Shown in pieces: positions 8,658 to 17,964 of a DNA stretch of 51,321 bases (the stretch's first letter is position 1; each line of letters opens with the position of its first letter). The stretch is from Singulisphaera sp. GP187 (GTDB lineage Bacteria; Planctomycetota; Planctomycetia; Gemmatales; Gemmataceae). The stretch lies in NCBI GenBank assembly GCA_945868575.1, contig CAMBMH010000008.1, forward strand, positions 1 through 51,321, written 5' to 3'. Below the pieces are notes generated by a model. That model was not told the DNA's origin. It ran no database searches and saw nothing but the letters and a program-made list of their open reading frames with translations. Position numbers and translations under genes: made by a program.

Positions 8658-9602
8658 TTATTCACCCGAGAGCTTAAGCAGGTTCTCAAGGATTTGAGGC
8701 GACACGGCGAACGCCGTTCCGTGTCTGACTCCTTTGGGGATCTGTAACGATGAAGTGATATCCCGCCAAGTGACCCCATCGGCGCTCTCCGCCGCGCCAT
8801 AGTGCCCTTTGGTGTAGCAATCGTAATAGAGACGCCAGACCTTGCCCACCTTGAGAACCGTCGGCCCTTCGACCCAATCGCGATCGAGAATGGATCCTGT
8901 CGCAGCGGTAAAAGGCTTGCCGATTTCGGTCGTGGTCGTCGCATGGAGGGTTTTGTGCCCCGGGCGTTCGTCCTTATAGATCAGGGTGATTTTGCCATTG
9001 GCCTCAAAGAGGGTCCCGTCGATCGAGTTGTATCCCGGGTTGAAAAGGACCTCGGGTTTGGAAAAGGTCTGGAAGTCTTTGGTGGTGATAAAATAAGGGC
9101 GGTGGTTGTGATCGCCTCCTTTTTCGGTTTCGGGAAAACGCCCGGCGACGGTTGTGGAATAGACGATCACAAAACGCTTGGTAGGCGCGTCATAAAAAAG
9201 ATCAGGCGCCCAGGTATTTTTCGCTCCGGGAGTGTCGGCGTTTACTGGAATGTTATTGTGAGCGGTCCAGTGGATCAGATCTTTGGACGAAGAGTATCCA
9301 AATCCTGTGTCCCACCACCCCGTACTCCACACCATGTGAAACACTCCATCGGGCCCCTGCACGATCGACGGATCGCGCATCAACTTCTCCCCCACAACCG
9401 GTTTGGTTAGCGGCTTATCCTGGTTGAGCGGTTTCCAGACCAAACCGTCCTTGCTCCACGCCAAATGGAGCCCATCCTGCCCGTTGTCACGGAAATAGCT
9501 GAAGAGAAACGGTCCATTATCTGTCCCAGATTGGGGACCCGACCCATTTGCGGAAAGGGTATCAAGACAAAAGACACAAAGTGCAAAAACAAAAAGGCGC
9601 AT
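8658..9602 (-). CDS. Secreted GH43-like five-bladed beta-propeller glycosidase
   Basis: 314 residues starting with a signal peptide (MRLFVFALCVFCLDTLSANG). The body shows beta-propeller strands typical of glycoside hydrolase clan F: LHLAWSKDGLVWKPL, RDPSIVQGPDGVFHMVWS, WAPDLFYD. The three acidic positions expected for GH43 are readable: Asp77 in RDPSI, Asp195 in SIDGTLF and Glu245 in VEGPTV. Likely substrates are arabinose- or xylose-containing glycans, but the exact specificity is unknown. It lies alone on the minus strand, 70 bp upstream of the DUF2132 gene. Confidence 0.78.
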   Translation of the reverse strand: MRLFVFALCVFCLDTLSANGSGPQSGTDNGPFLFSYFRDNGQDGLHLAWSKDGLVWKPLNQDKPLTKPVVGEKLMRDPSIVQGPDGVFHMVWSTGWWDTGFGYSSSKDLIHWTAHNNIPVNADTPGAKNTWAPDLFYDAPTKRFVIVYSTTVAGRFPETEKGGDHNHRPYFITTKDFQTFSKPEVLFNPGYNSIDGTLFEANGKITLIYKDERPGHKTLHATTTTEIGKPFTAATGSILDRDWVEGPTVLKVGKVWRLYYDCYTKGHYGAAESADGVTWRDITSSLQIPKGVRHGTAFAVSPQILENLLKLSGE

Positions 9603-9836
9603 GAATATTGCCTTGCGTCATGGGAATTGGTCGGGGGGCCAATCCGTTGCTTGGGAAAGAGGGTAACCAAGAGCCTTTGGGAGTTATCACGGGTTCCCCC
9701 AACATTCCAAGGGTAGAAGCCCGGATTCATATGCTATCTTTGGATAAATTCGATGTCGCGCAGCGGGGGAAGTTCGGCTCCTTTGGGATGAAATTCCCGC
9801 AACGGTTTCAGATAATAAAAGAAAAAGGAGCCTCCC

Positions 9837-10673
9837 ATGCGAATGCGATCTTATGTGGCGACCCTATTGTTGGTTGCGGGAATGCATCCCCTTACGGGCT
9901 GTCAGGCTAACACGGATGGTGATGAAGCCATGAATTCGATCAAAGTCGAAGCCGATGCCAAAGAGGTCGAAAAGGGCCTCAAGTACAAGGACATGGTTCC
10001 AGGTGATGGCGTCGAAGCCAAGCCCGGCATGGCCATCACGGTGCACTACACCGGCATGCTCATGTCCAACGGCAAGAAGTTCGATTCCAGCCTCGACCGT
10101 GGCGAACCTTTCACCATCAATCTCGGTGCCGGCGAAGTCATCACCGGCTGGGACAAGGGGCTGGTTGGCCTCAAGGTTGGCGGCAAGCGCCGTCTCTATA
10201 TTCCAAGCGAAATGGGCTATGGCGTTCGTGGCGCCGGTCGCGATATTCCGGCAAATGCCGATCTCGTATTTGATGTCGAATTGAAAAAGGCTGAAGGGAA
10301 GCCCTGGGAAGAGGTCAAGGTTCCCGCCGATGCCGTGAAGACCGCCAGCGGTCTGCGCTATGTCGACACCAAGGCAGGCACAGGCGAAACCGCCGTCGCA
10401 GGCAAAAAAGTCACCGTTCACTATCTGGGCGTTCTCCAGAAGAGTGGCAAAAAGTTCGATGCCAGCCTCGACCGCAACGAACCCTTCCAGTTCCCCTTGG
10501 GCGGTGGTCGCGTGATCAAGGGTTGGGACGAAGGCGTCGCCGGAATGAAGGTCGGCGGCAAGCGGACCCTCTACATCCCCGCCTCCCTGGGCTACGGCGA
10601 GCGTGGCGCCGGTCGCGTGATTCCTCCGGGCGCCGAATTGGTGTTCGAGGTCGAACTGCTTAAGGTTGACTAA
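9837..10673 (+). CDS. Lipoprotein with two FKBP-type prolyl isomerase domains
   Basis: 278 residues. The start is fixed by an AAGGAG ribosome binding site about 7 bases before the ATG. The N-terminus is a lipoprotein signal with lipobox LTGC (Cys22), so the protein is anchored at the cell surface or periplasm. Two FKBP domains follow, about 44-152 and 165-278. Each has VTVHYTG/LG, the F-D-S/A-S-L-D-R loop, V-I-x-G-W-D and the Y-I-P-x-x-x-G-Y-G end motif, so both look catalytically competent. They share clear internal repetition, evidence of duplication. The role is folding of exported proteins by cis-trans prolyl isomerisation. Confidence 0.93.
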   Translation: MRMRSYVATLLLVAGMHPLTGCQANTDGDEAMNSIKVEADAKEVEKGLKYKDMVPGDGVEAKPGMAITVHYTGMLMSNGKKFDSSLDRGEPFTINLGAGEVITGWDKGLVGLKVGGKRRLYIPSEMGYGVRGAGRDIPANADLVFDVELKKAEGKPWEEVKVPADAVKTASGLRYVDTKAGTGETAVAGKKVTVHYLGVLQKSGKKFDASLDRNEPFQFPLGGGRVIKGWDEGVAGMKVGGKRTLYIPASLGYGERGAGRVIPPGAELVFEVELLKVD

Positions 10674-10680
10674 AATCTCC

Positions 10681-10711
10681 GTGAATCAGATCCCGAAAAG
10701 GGTCGATTCAC
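10681..10711 (+). terminator. Hairpin after the FKBP gene
   Basis: GTGAATC (10681-10687) pairs with GATTCAC (10705-10711), extended by an inner CCC/GGG pairing around a GAAAA loop. There is no good T-run, so it is either a weak terminator or a 3'-end protecting stem. Confidence 0.45.
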
Positions 10712-10802
10712 AGTTTAGTGGCAAAAACTTGGGGCGTTGCCTTTGCGGGCAGCGCCCTATTTCGTTAGGCAGTTACGACAAAAGCGCAGAAGCCAACGCC
10801 CA

Positions 10803-11480
10803 TTACCCTTTGGCGGCTTCCTCAAGAATCGCCCATGTCGAACCGGTTCCGATCCGGTTGATCCCCAGGTCCAGCAAGGCAACCGCCTGGGCAAGATTGC
10901 GCACGCCACCGGATGCCTTGACGCCGACATGTTCGGGGACAGATTCGCGCATGAGTTTCAGGTCATCGATGGTATACCCCGCGGTCGCATAGCCGGTCGA
11001 GGTTTTGACAAAATCAGCGCCCGTCGCCGCAGCAACGGCGCATAATTTTCGCTTTTGTTCATCGTTTAAAAGACAGGTTTCCAGGATGATTTTGAGTTTG
11101 GCGCCTGTGCGGTGACAAAGCTCGGCGATGCTTCGGATTTCGTCGGCGACTTTGGTCCATTCAGCTCCAGCGACCCAGCCCAAATTGGCGACCATGTCGA
11201 GTTCCCGAGCTCCATCGGCAAGGGCCTGGGCCGATTCTGCGAGCTTGATCCGGGGGTGCATTCCCCCCTGGGGGAAACCGATCACCGTGCTGGCGACCAC
11301 ACCCGATCCTTTGAGAATTGCAGCCGCTCCCAAGACCATCCATGGCTTTACACAGACCGAAGCCAATCCCGCGATCTTTGCTTTGTGACAGGCGTCTTCC
11401 ATATCCGCTGTCGTGGCCAGGGGCGCAAGAACCGCATGGTCAATGAGGGGAGCAAGTCGCTTGGAGAGAAGCGTGGTCAT
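10803..11480 (-). CDS. deoC: Deoxyribose-phosphate aldolase
   Basis: A 225-residue class I aldolase that splits 2-deoxyribose-5-phosphate into glyceraldehyde-3-phosphate and acetaldehyde in deoxynucleoside breakdown. The catalytic residues are visible: Asp95 in ELDMV, the Schiff-base Lys159 in FVKTSTGY and Lys188 in GVKASGG. The TIM-barrel start LIDHAVLAP and the phosphate motif GTGSTW near the C-terminus also fit. It lies 240 bp downstream of the next minus-strand gene, so co-transcription is possible but not evident; no other nucleoside-salvage gene is near. Confidence 0.95.
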   Translation of the reverse strand: MTTLLSKRLAPLIDHAVLAPLATTADMEDACHKAKIAGLASVCVKPWMVLGAAAILKGSGVVASTVIGFPQGGMHPRIKLAESAQALADGARELDMVANLGWVAGAEWTKVADEIRSIAELCHRTGAKLKIILETCLLNDEQKRKLCAVAAATGADFVKTSTGYATAGYTIDDLKLMRESVPEHVGVKASGGVRNLAQAVALLDLGINRIGTGSTWAILEEAAKG

Positions 11481-11720
11481 GACTTTTTGGCCTGTTGTGT
11501 TTTCCTGGGCTTCAGGGTTTAGTGTAGTTGTGCGCGATATTCCGACCCTTCAAGGGATTTCCATGGCAGGGGGATCCGAAAAGCGAGGGACGGGTGGTTC
11601 AACAAAGGCGCCGGGATCGAGGACTCAATTCCTGGATCACCTTTCGTGTGGTTCGTGATTTTCGTGGTTAATTGGGGTTTTTCCTACACAGGCGGTTTGG
11701 AAAATGAGGCGACCGGCGAT

Positions 11721-12146
11721 TTATCCGTTGAGCTGGGAGTAGAACTTACGAGCCCGGGCCAGAAGTTCGTTTTCGGTTGTGTGGTGGGCATCCACAACCG
11801 CGCTGGTGACGATTTTGGCCGCGATTTCGGGATGATGCGATTTGAGATTGCCCAGAAGTTGTTCCATGGCGCTTCCTTCGCCTGTGCCGCTTCCAAAAAC
11901 AATAATTTGATCGGCGCCCTGAAGGGTTTTGGCGACCGATTCGTAATAGCTTTTAGGTTCGTGGTGCCGCTTTCCATCGTTGGACTGGCCCGAGATGTGG
12001 GAGTGAAGATGACTGCGGTATCCATGGGGATCATAGGGTTCGATCTTTTGGGGCACAGCATCCTTGACCTCGGCGCGATAAATCTTCGCCTCGTGGTGGT
12101 CAATTACAACGAGCAGATGAAGAGGAAGCGTAACAGAGGTCGACAT
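11721..12146 (-). CDS. Small conserved protein resembling bacterial eRF1-like (baeRF / host-attachment type) proteins
   Basis: 141 residues, starting at MSTSVTLPLHLLVVIDHHEAKIY. The ATG at 12146 is preceded by CAGGAAATGAG, a usable ribosome site; an ATG nine codons upstream is less likely. The pattern of a beta strand followed by DHHEAKIYR, a His-rich middle (HLHSHISGQSNDGKRHH) and a late strand IIVFGSGTGEGSAMEQLL is reminiscent of the C-terminal domain of bacterial release-factor-1-like or host-attachment proteins, which bind nucleic acid or ribosomes. This is only a resemblance by eye. No function is claimed. Confidence 0.6.
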   Translation of the reverse strand: MSTSVTLPLHLLVVIDHHEAKIYRAEVKDAVPQKIEPYDPHGYRSHLHSHISGQSNDGKRHHEPKSYYESVAKTLQGADQIIVFGSGTGEGSAMEQLLGNLKSHHPEIAAKIVTSAVVDAHHTTENELLARARKFYSQLNG

Positions 12147-12697
12147 GGGAAGCTCATTTCCTGAATTTGGCACTTTTTGGGATTGGGACCAGAGAAAGGT
12201 TGGGGAGGAGGGATGACGCGGATGGTGAAGTCGGTCCCCTCCGAAAAAATCCTCGGGCCTGCGGCAAAAGAACCGAATGGCCCCATGTTCCCTAAAGGAA
12301 ACCTCCCGAATTGTAACGGCGGCCAGGGACAGGGGTGTTGCCGGATTGGGAATTTGTGCAGGTTTTCAATTTGTGCTTGGTTTGGACCTCGGTGTGGACA
12401 TGGGAAGAAAATTTCCAAAAGGATCCCAAAGGAATTCGTCGTACGGGTTTTGCAAAACCTTGGGGGGTGAGGGGCCCGATCGATGTGGGTGGGCCAAGGG
12501 ATTTTTGGTATGGGGGATAAGCAGCTGTGGGGTCTTGGGGTGTTAGTTTGGGTAAAATGGTCATCCGGACTCTGGATTTTCGCATTCGTCAATCAAACCT
12601 TGCTTTTCCCCCAACCAAAATCGGTGTAAGATAGTTGTTTGAGGCTTTTGGATTCGGGACCATCCCGTCTCCCCACTCAAACACACACGGATTCGGC
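12147..12697. other. Intergenic region before secG
   Basis: About 550 bp, G-rich on the plus strand (12180-12560). Overlapping frames exist on both strands, but their products are rich in Pro, Arg and Cys with no domain, as expected of chance. No RNA gene, repeat or riboswitch was recognised. It must carry the secG promoter near 12600-12690, where the sequence becomes AT-rich. Confidence 0.5.
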
Positions 12698-13123
12698 ATG
12701 ACGGGCACCCTGTTGCTATTGGCTTGGACTCCCCCGGTATGGCTGGTGGGTCTGCTCAACCTCGGTCTTTGGATCGTTGGCCTTTTCCTGATCCTCATCA
12801 TCCTGCTGCAAAGCGGTAAGGGTGGTGGGCTGGCTGGTGCCTTTGGTGGTGCTGGCGGTCAGAGCGCCTTCGGCAGCCGCATGGGAGACGAATTTACCAA
12901 AATCACGCTGTATGTGGCGCTGGTTTGGTTTTTGTTGCTAATGTTGGTGATCAAACTCGCCCCGCAAGCGGTCGAGGCGACTGCTCCCGCACCAGAAACC
13001 GTGCAGAGCACCGAGGGGGCTCCTGCAGGGGGCGCAACCGAGGGGAATCCGCTCGGCTTGCCTGGTCTTCCCGGCTTGCCTGCTCCAGAAACTCCAGCGG
13101 CACCAGCTCCCGAAGGCAAATAA
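12698..13123 (+). CDS. secG: Preprotein translocase subunit SecG
   Basis: 141 residues. The start at [10 protein letters not shown] (12698) gives two membrane helices (about 11-37 and 70-90) separated by the family signature: [19 protein letters not shown] followed by GGQSAFGS. SecG assists SecYE in protein export across the inner membrane. The C-terminal tail of about 45 residues is Ala/Pro/Gly-rich (ending [19 protein letters not shown]), longer than in E. coli but common in planctomycetes. It heads a run secG-yicC-gmk-rpoZ with short gaps. Confidence 0.92.
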   Translation: MTGTLLLLAWTPPVWLVGLLNLGLWIVGLFLILIILLQSGKGGGLAGAFGGAGGQSAFGSRMGDEFTKITLYVALVWFLLLMLVIKLAPQAVEATAPAPETVQSTEGAPAGGATEGNPLGLPGLPGLPAPETPAAPAPEGK

Positions 13124-13156
13124 TTATTTTTTTTATCGGCTTTCGGAGTCCCGCCC

Positions 13157-14068
13157 TTGCTGCGAAGCATGACAGGATTTGGCGAGGCGTGTCTCGATTG
13201 CCGGGGGTGGCAGGTTCGTGTCGAGATCCGCACGGTCAATAATCGCCATCTCAAAATCAACCTAAGGGCGGACGAATCGCTATTGGGTTTGGAGGCGGAA
13301 ATCGAGCGGTTGGCCCGTGGATCGCTCCTTCGGGGAACGGTGCAGGTTTCGATTGATAGCGTCCGGCCCAGCCGACCAGATGCGTACCAGATCAATCGGG
13401 TCGCGCTCGATTCTTATCTGGGCCAGGTAATCGAAGCCATGGGTGGCCGGGTTCCTGATCAGAGTATCGGGGCGCTGATGGCGGGAATTTTGGCACTTCC
13501 GGGAGTAGTTCCCGAGCACAGCAAACGGGCTACAGGCGGCAGTCACGAAGAGGATTGGCTGGTTCTTAAGCCTGTGATTTCCGAGGCCCTTTCGCGTTTG
13601 GGCGAAATGCGTTTGCGCGAAGGGGCAAATATGTCGGTGGAGCTGTTGGCAATGTCCAAACAGGTCCGCGGACTGGTGGAAAAGGTTCGGCAACGCGTTC
13701 CATCGAGTCTTGTCCACCACCAGGAGCGGTTGCGTGACCGGGTCAATCAGGTCTTGTCGCTTCATGAACCATTGGTTCAGGTGGATACCTCGCAACTGGC
13801 CCGGGAAATCGCTCTTTTGGCGGATCGGGTCGATATAAGCGAGGAGATGGTGAGGCTGGATAGCCACCTTGATCAGTTTGACGCGATGGTTGGTCCCCAA
13901 TCGCGCGAAGAAGGGGTTGGTCGCAAACTGGAATTCCTGATTCAGGAAATGGGGCGCGAAGCCAACACGATGGGGTCCAAGTCGCCTGATATTGATATCA
14001 GCCGCAGCGTGGTTGAGATCAAATCGACGATGGAGCGGATTCGCGAATTGGTGCTGAATGTCGAGTGA
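13157..14068 (+). CDS. yicC: YicC/YloC family endoribonuclease
   Basis: 303 residues. The start is a TTG at 13157, giving MLRSMTGFGEA, the family N-terminus; a GGAG eight bases before it supports this. The N-terminal YicC domain includes VEIRTVNNRHLKINLR, and the C-terminal DUF1732 part contains the long helix ending EMGREANTMGSKSPD, a diagnostic motif. Family members are metal-dependent endoribonucleases linked to RNA turnover. The neighbouring order yicC-gmk-rpoZ is widely conserved, and the stop overlaps gmk by 11 bp, indicating one operon. Confidence 0.93.
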   Translation: MLRSMTGFGEACLDCRGWQVRVEIRTVNNRHLKINLRADESLLGLEAEIERLARGSLLRGTVQVSIDSVRPSRPDAYQINRVALDSYLGQVIEAMGGRVPDQSIGALMAGILALPGVVPEHSKRATGGSHEEDWLVLKPVISEALSRLGEMRLREGANMSVELLAMSKQVRGLVEKVRQRVPSSLVHHQERLRDRVNQVLSLHEPLVQVDTSQLAREIALLADRVDISEEMVRLDSHLDQFDAMVGPQSREEGVGRKLEFLIQEMGREANTMGSKSPDIDISRSVVEIKSTMERIRELVLNVE

Positions 14069-14660
14069 GTCAAAGGATTTGTCGGATTTGGGCACGGTTG
14101 TGGTTTTGTCGGGACCCAGCGGGGTAGGCAAGACAACTGTGGCCAACCGGCTTTTGAGCCTGGGTTTGCCGCTTCAGCGGGTAGTGACCACAACCACGAG
14201 GCCCCCCCGACCGGGCGAGGTGCACGGAGTTGACTACTACTTTTTCAGTGCCGCAGAGTTTGATGCCGCCCTCGAGTCGGGTGAATTCCTCGAGTGGGCG
14301 GAGGTTCACGGAAAGCGCTACGGGACCCGGTTGGGTTCCGTGCGCGAGGCGGCCCGGGGTGGTCGCGGGGTGCTTTTGGTGATTGATGTTCAGGGGGCCG
14401 AACAGGTCCGCGAGCGTCTTGCCAGGACACATTCGGTGTTTCTCCTGCCGCCTAGCGAAGAGGCGCTTGTGGAGCGGATTCGCGGGCGACAAAGTGAGAC
14501 GGAAGAATCCCTGAGACGCCGACTCGAATCGGCACGAGGGGAAATTCCGAGGTCCAGGCTGTATGATTTCTGTGTAGTGAACGAGGATTTGGACAGGACC
14601 GTGTCCCTTCTGGGCAACCACCTTATGGGTTTGCTCGGGTTGGAAAACCGGTCCTCTTGA
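14058..14660 (+). CDS. gmk: Guanylate kinase
   Basis: 200 residues. It phosphorylates GMP to GDP with ATP. The P-loop GPSGVGKT lies at 19-26 and is followed by the GMP-binding region: TTTRPPRPGEVHGVDYYF, then EFLEWAEVHGKRYGT. The lid and late motif IRGRQSETEESLRRRL, with a final NEDLD, are conserved. The start overlaps the end of yicC by 11 bp. The length is normal for the family. Confidence 0.96.
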   Translation: MSSESKDLSDLGTVVVLSGPSGVGKTTVANRLLSLGLPLQRVVTTTTRPPRPGEVHGVDYYFFSAAEFDAALESGEFLEWAEVHGKRYGTRLGSVREAARGGRGVLLVIDVQGAEQVRERLARTHSVFLLPPSEEALVERIRGRQSETEESLRRRLESARGEIPRSRLYDFCVVNEDLDRTVSLLGNHLMGLLGLENRSS

Positions 14661-14672
14661 GGGGTGCGTCTG

Positions 14673-14948
14673 ATGCATGATGAACTGAAAGAAGAAGCCA
14701 TTGTCAACAAGGTTGGCGGCCGCTTCAAACTGTCCACACTGATCCAAAGGCGGATGGTGGAACTCAACCGTCCCGGAGCCAAGCCCTTGGTCGACATGAG
14801 GACCCACGACAAGATGGCTATCGTGATCCAGGAAATTCTCCAGGACAAGATCTATCTTGACAATAGCTCAGCTGTGGCCCACCGGAACATGTCCGCGACC
14901 GAACAGGCACGCCAAGCGATGGCGGGCGATGTTTCAGGGGACATGTAA
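14673..14948 (+). CDS. rpoZ: RNA polymerase omega subunit
   Basis: 91 residues from the ATG at 14673; the upstream GTG at 14664 would leave only two bases after the GAGG ribosome site, so I prefer the ATG. The protein has the omega features [21 protein letters not shown] and a later IVIQEIL helix. It helps assemble and stabilise beta-prime in RNA polymerase. Its place just behind gmk is the common bacterial order. Confidence 0.9.
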   Translation: MHDELKEEAIVNKVGGRFKLSTLIQRRMVELNRPGAKPLVDMRTHDKMAIVIQEILQDKIYLDNSSAVAHRNMSATEQARQAMAGDVSGDM

Positions 14949-15016
14949 ACGGACTCAAGCGCCCTTCTTTCCTGTGATTTTTGATTCTCCAATGTCTTTT
15001 TCCCGGAGAGATCGCC

Positions 15017-16393
15017 TTGGCCGAGAGTCCTTCTTCCCCCAATCGCTGGGACACACAGGAACCTGAGTCGACCTATCAGTCGCTGAACATACTCAGCGTG
15101 GTAGGTTTGGTTGTGGGTTGCAGTTTCGGGCTTATAGTGCTCGTGGGAAGCCTTGCGGCATTTTTGGGAACCACCCCTTTTATTCTCCCGTTGTGGGCAG
15201 GTGTGTTTCCATTGGTTGCGGTGCTGGCGGGTTGGATCGCGCTTGCCCAGATTCGCGACTCGGCCGGGGCTTTGACCGGCCGGGGTTTTGCGTGGGCCGG
15301 CATCAATGGCGCTGTCATAACAGGTCTTGTCTACTTCACCTATTTCATGGCGAACAACCTCGCTGTGCGTCAGCAAGCCCAGGATTTCGCGAACGACTAT
15401 CTTTCAACGGTCGCCAAGGGGCAGACAGAACTATCGTTTCTTTACATGCTCAAGCCTGCCGAGCGGCCCAATTCGCGGGATGTGTCGCGCATTCGTCCGA
15501 TTATCGAAGTGAACTACAACGCGGTCCAAGACCTTGGGCAGATGGGCCCTTTTACCCAATACCAGCTTGAGTTTTATGTTCGATTGTTGACACTTTTTGG
15601 GGAAAAAGCTTCCTTTAAAATGGTGAAGGCGGGATTCCCGGACTTCGAAGAGGGTGGATATGTCGTACCCCTTATGTACGAAATTAGCACCGACGCGATT
15701 GTCCTTAGCATCAACATGCGCGTTCACTCGACCAATACCGCCAAGGGGCGGGAATGGTATCTGATGCCCAAGAGTGTTACCAACGCCGAAAGGATCGTGC
15801 TCCCCGCGGGAGAAAAGCTGGAAGCCCAGGCTAAAGCCGCCGCCAAGGCTATTCAGTCGTTCCAGAAGCAATTGACCAGGATGAAGGTGGGTGGACCTTC
15901 GTGTGATCCTGATTTTGATGGCGCTTTTTTGGACAGCGTGGCGGGTGTTGGCTTGACCAAACCGACCACCGATGCCCAGAAAGCTGATTTTGCCATGAAG
16001 CGTGATGCCTTTTTTGGTCCCGCTGATGGAAAGCCCGGGCGCTTCCTCAAGCCTGCCAACGAATCGTTCTATTGCGACGCCAACTTCAAGGACAAGCTAC
16101 TTTCCGAGATTAACAAAGCTTGGACCGTCGGATCGGGCTACTATCCCTACATTCCGAGCTGGTTCAACGCGGTCACCGAATCGGGGGTTCCCTTCATTCG
16201 TGAAAAGGACGGCGAGCTGACCTACACCACGGATTGCCAAATCGGGTTTATTCCTCGCAGCGTGATCAATGGAAAACTGGTGCTCAAAGCAGCCAAAGGC
16301 GCCGATTCCCTCAAACCCGAATCGTGGCGGATTGCTTCGCTTGAACTGGTTCGCGGTCGCAACATGCCCCGTCCCTCCGAACAGAAGCAGTAG
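15017..16393 (+). CDS. Membrane-anchored protein with DUF4190-like N-terminus
   Basis: 458 residues from a TTG at 15017, chosen because GGAG lies nine bases upstream and the frame before it has no support. The N-terminus is soluble and polar (AESPSSPNRW), followed by two strong membrane helices (about 27-50 and 55-75), then QIRDSAGALTGRGFAWAGINGAVITGLVYF, the pattern of DUF4190/DUF4870 proteins. A roughly 340-residue extracytoplasmic or cytoplasmic domain follows with no recognised family; it contains repeated Ala/Lys helices around KLEAQAKAAAKAIQSFQK. No function can be assigned. It follows rpoZ in the same direction, 68 bp away. Confidence 0.75.
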   Translation: MAESPSSPNRWDTQEPESTYQSLNILSVVGLVVGCSFGLIVLVGSLAAFLGTTPFILPLWAGVFPLVAVLAGWIALAQIRDSAGALTGRGFAWAGINGAVITGLVYFTYFMANNLAVRQQAQDFANDYLSTVAKGQTELSFLYMLKPAERPNSRDVSRIRPIIEVNYNAVQDLGQMGPFTQYQLEFYVRLLTLFGEKASFKMVKAGFPDFEEGGYVVPLMYEISTDAIVLSINMRVHSTNTAKGREWYLMPKSVTNAERIVLPAGEKLEAQAKAAAKAIQSFQKQLTRMKVGGPSCDPDFDGAFLDSVAGVGLTKPTTDAQKADFAMKRDAFFGPADGKPGRFLKPANESFYCDANFKDKLLSEINKAWTVGSGYYPYIPSWFNAVTESGVPFIREKDGELTYTTDCQIGFIPRSVINGKLVLKAAKGADSLKPESWRIASLELVRGRNMPRPSEQKQ

Positions 16394-16464
16394 GATTTCA
16401 GAGGCAGGGATTTTAGGGGGCCACCCCGAAACTCTCCCACCGGGAAAACCAAAGGAACATCCCC

Positions 16465-16998
16465 ATGAAGAGCATTGTTTTGGGTGGGGGATGTTTCTGG
16501 TGCATAGAGGCTGTGTTCGAGCAGATCCAGGGCGTTTTGCGGGTGGTTTCGGGTTATGCGGGAGGCAAGCCCGATCATCCGACCTATGATCAGGTTTGCA
16601 CCGGCAGGACTGGCCACGCCGAGGTCATTCGGGTCGATTATGATCCCGGGGAAGTTTCCCTTGATCAGATACTTGATGTCTTTTTTGTGATCCACGATCC
16701 CACCTCCCTCAACCGCCAAGGCGCGGATGTCGGCACCCAGTATCGCTCGGTGGCCTATTTTGCCGATGCCTCCGAGGAAAACGCGATCCGCGAAGCGATG
16801 GATCGTTGTCATAAAGCAAAGCATTGGCCCGGGCGCATCGTCACCGAAGTCTCTCCGTTGCCTGAGTTTTTTGAAGCCGAGGCGTATCACCAAGGCTATT
16901 TCCGGGAACATCCGAATCAGCCGTATTGCCTGTTTGTTGCCGGTCCGAAGGTCGCCAAGTTTTTGCATCAATTCCCTGAACTTGCACGGGAAGCCTAG
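16465..16998 (+). CDS. msrA: Peptide methionine-S-sulfoxide reductase MsrA
   Basis: 177 residues. The catalytic motif GCFWC is at 9-13 with nucleophile Cys10; GYAGG, GRTGHAEVIRVDYDP and YHQGYF follow as expected. It reduces methionine-S-sulfoxide in oxidised proteins. There is no signal peptide, so it is cytoplasmic. Cys residues near the C-terminus for resolving are limited to a single one in PYCLF, so recycling may use an external thiol. It faces the superoxide dismutase gene, a plausible oxidative-stress neighbourhood. Confidence 0.95.
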   Translation: MKSIVLGGGCFWCIEAVFEQIQGVLRVVSGYAGGKPDHPTYDQVCTGRTGHAEVIRVDYDPGEVSLDQILDVFFVIHDPTSLNRQGADVGTQYRSVAYFADASEENAIREAMDRCHKAKHWPGRIVTEVSPLPEFFEAEAYHQGYFREHPNQPYCLFVAGPKVAKFLHQFPELAREA

Positions 16999-17080
16999 GC
17001 TTTTTGCGGACCTCGCAGGTTGATTCAACCGATCCATGGCCGTTGTCCGGGGTCGATGGTTTGCGAAAGCAATTTTGAAA

Positions 17081-17123
17081 TAAAAAAGGCCTGGGAAAAG
17101 GGTTTGTCCCTCTTCCAAGGCCT
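17081..17123 (-). terminator. Bidirectional terminator between msrA and the superoxide dismutase gene
   Basis: Arms 17087-17102 and 17108-17123 pair at 14 of 16 positions around a 5-nt loop. Read on the minus strand the stem ends in six U residues (A-run at 17082-17087), so it is best placed to terminate the sod transcript. Confidence 0.85.
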
Positions 17124-17217
17124 CGACTTTTGCCTTTTGTTCCGCCGGGTTCCGGCAAGTCTGATTCAAGCCGGATTGCCCGTTTGGCCAATTGCTATTT
17201 GCGATCCTGAAAGGTTC

Positions 17218-17820
17218 TTAGGCGCCAAAGCGTTCTTCAATCGCTTTCCAGTTGACAACCTTCCACCAGGCATCGACATAGTCCGCCCGCTTGTTCTGGT
17301 AGCGGAGGTAGTAGGCGTGTTCCCAAACATCGACGCCCAGAAGAGGGGTCTTGCCCACCATCAGGGGGGTGTCCTGGTTGGCGGTGCTGGTGATTTCGAG
17401 TTTGCCTTGGTCGAGAACAACCCACGCCCAACCCGAACCGAAACGGCCAAGGGCCGCTTCCTTGATCTTGGCCTTGAGGTTATCGAGGCCGCCAAAGGTG
17501 GAGGTGATGGCCGAGGCAAGGTTGCCTGTGGGTTCGCCACCGCCGTTGGGGCTCATGATGTTCCAGAAGAAGGTGTGGTTGGCGTGACCGCCACCGTTGT
17601 TGATCACCTTTTGACGAATGGCTTCAGGAACATGGGCGATCTGGCGCATGAGTTGATCGACGGGCAGGGCAAGCAAAGAATCGTGGCCGGCAAGAGCGGC
17701 GTTGAGGTTGTCCACATAAGCCTTGTGATGGCGGCCGTGGTGGATTTCCATGGTGGTCTTATCGATCGCGGCTTCCAGGGCGTCCGCGGGATAGGGAAGG
17801 GGGGCCAGCTCGAAAGGCAT
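17218..17820 (-). CDS. sodA: Superoxide dismutase, Mn-type
   Basis: 200 residues from [11 protein letters not shown] (17820); the frame runs on upstream but that part is unsupported. The metal ligands are H27, H82, D164 and H168 (DVWEHAYYL). The metal-choice residues look manganese-like: Gly77 in NNGGGHANH and the second-sphere Gln149 in TANQDTPL, as in MnSOD, although cambialistic use cannot be excluded. There is no signal peptide, so it acts in the cytoplasm, dismuting superoxide to oxygen and peroxide. Confidence 0.95.
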   Translation of the reverse strand: MPFELAPLPYPADALEAAIDKTTMEIHHGRHHKAYVDNLNAALAGHDSLLALPVDQLMRQIAHVPEAIRQKVINNGGGHANHTFFWNIMSPNGGGEPTGNLASAITSTFGGLDNLKAKIKEAALGRFGSGWAWVVLDQGKLEITSTANQDTPLMVGKTPLLGVDVWEHAYYLRYQNKRADYVDAWWKVVNWKAIEERFGA

Positions 17821-17964
17821 GGTTTTGCTCCGTTGAAATCTCCCACCGTCCGCCAGGTCACCCCGGCCAAAAGAAAGCGATGGGAAAAAACAGGTTGTCA
17901 AGTCTTTAGTTTAGACGAAAGTGTGAGGATTTTCCTACCCACTATTTGGTCGCTTGACATCTTC

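Noticed and set aside
12104-12592. Overlapping frames in the intergenic region before secG
   Set aside because: Products are Pro/Arg/Cys-rich in both directions, overlap each other and have no ribosome site.
12600-12632. secG promoter TTGCTT / TAAGAT
   Set aside because: The spacer of 21 bases is too long for a confident call.
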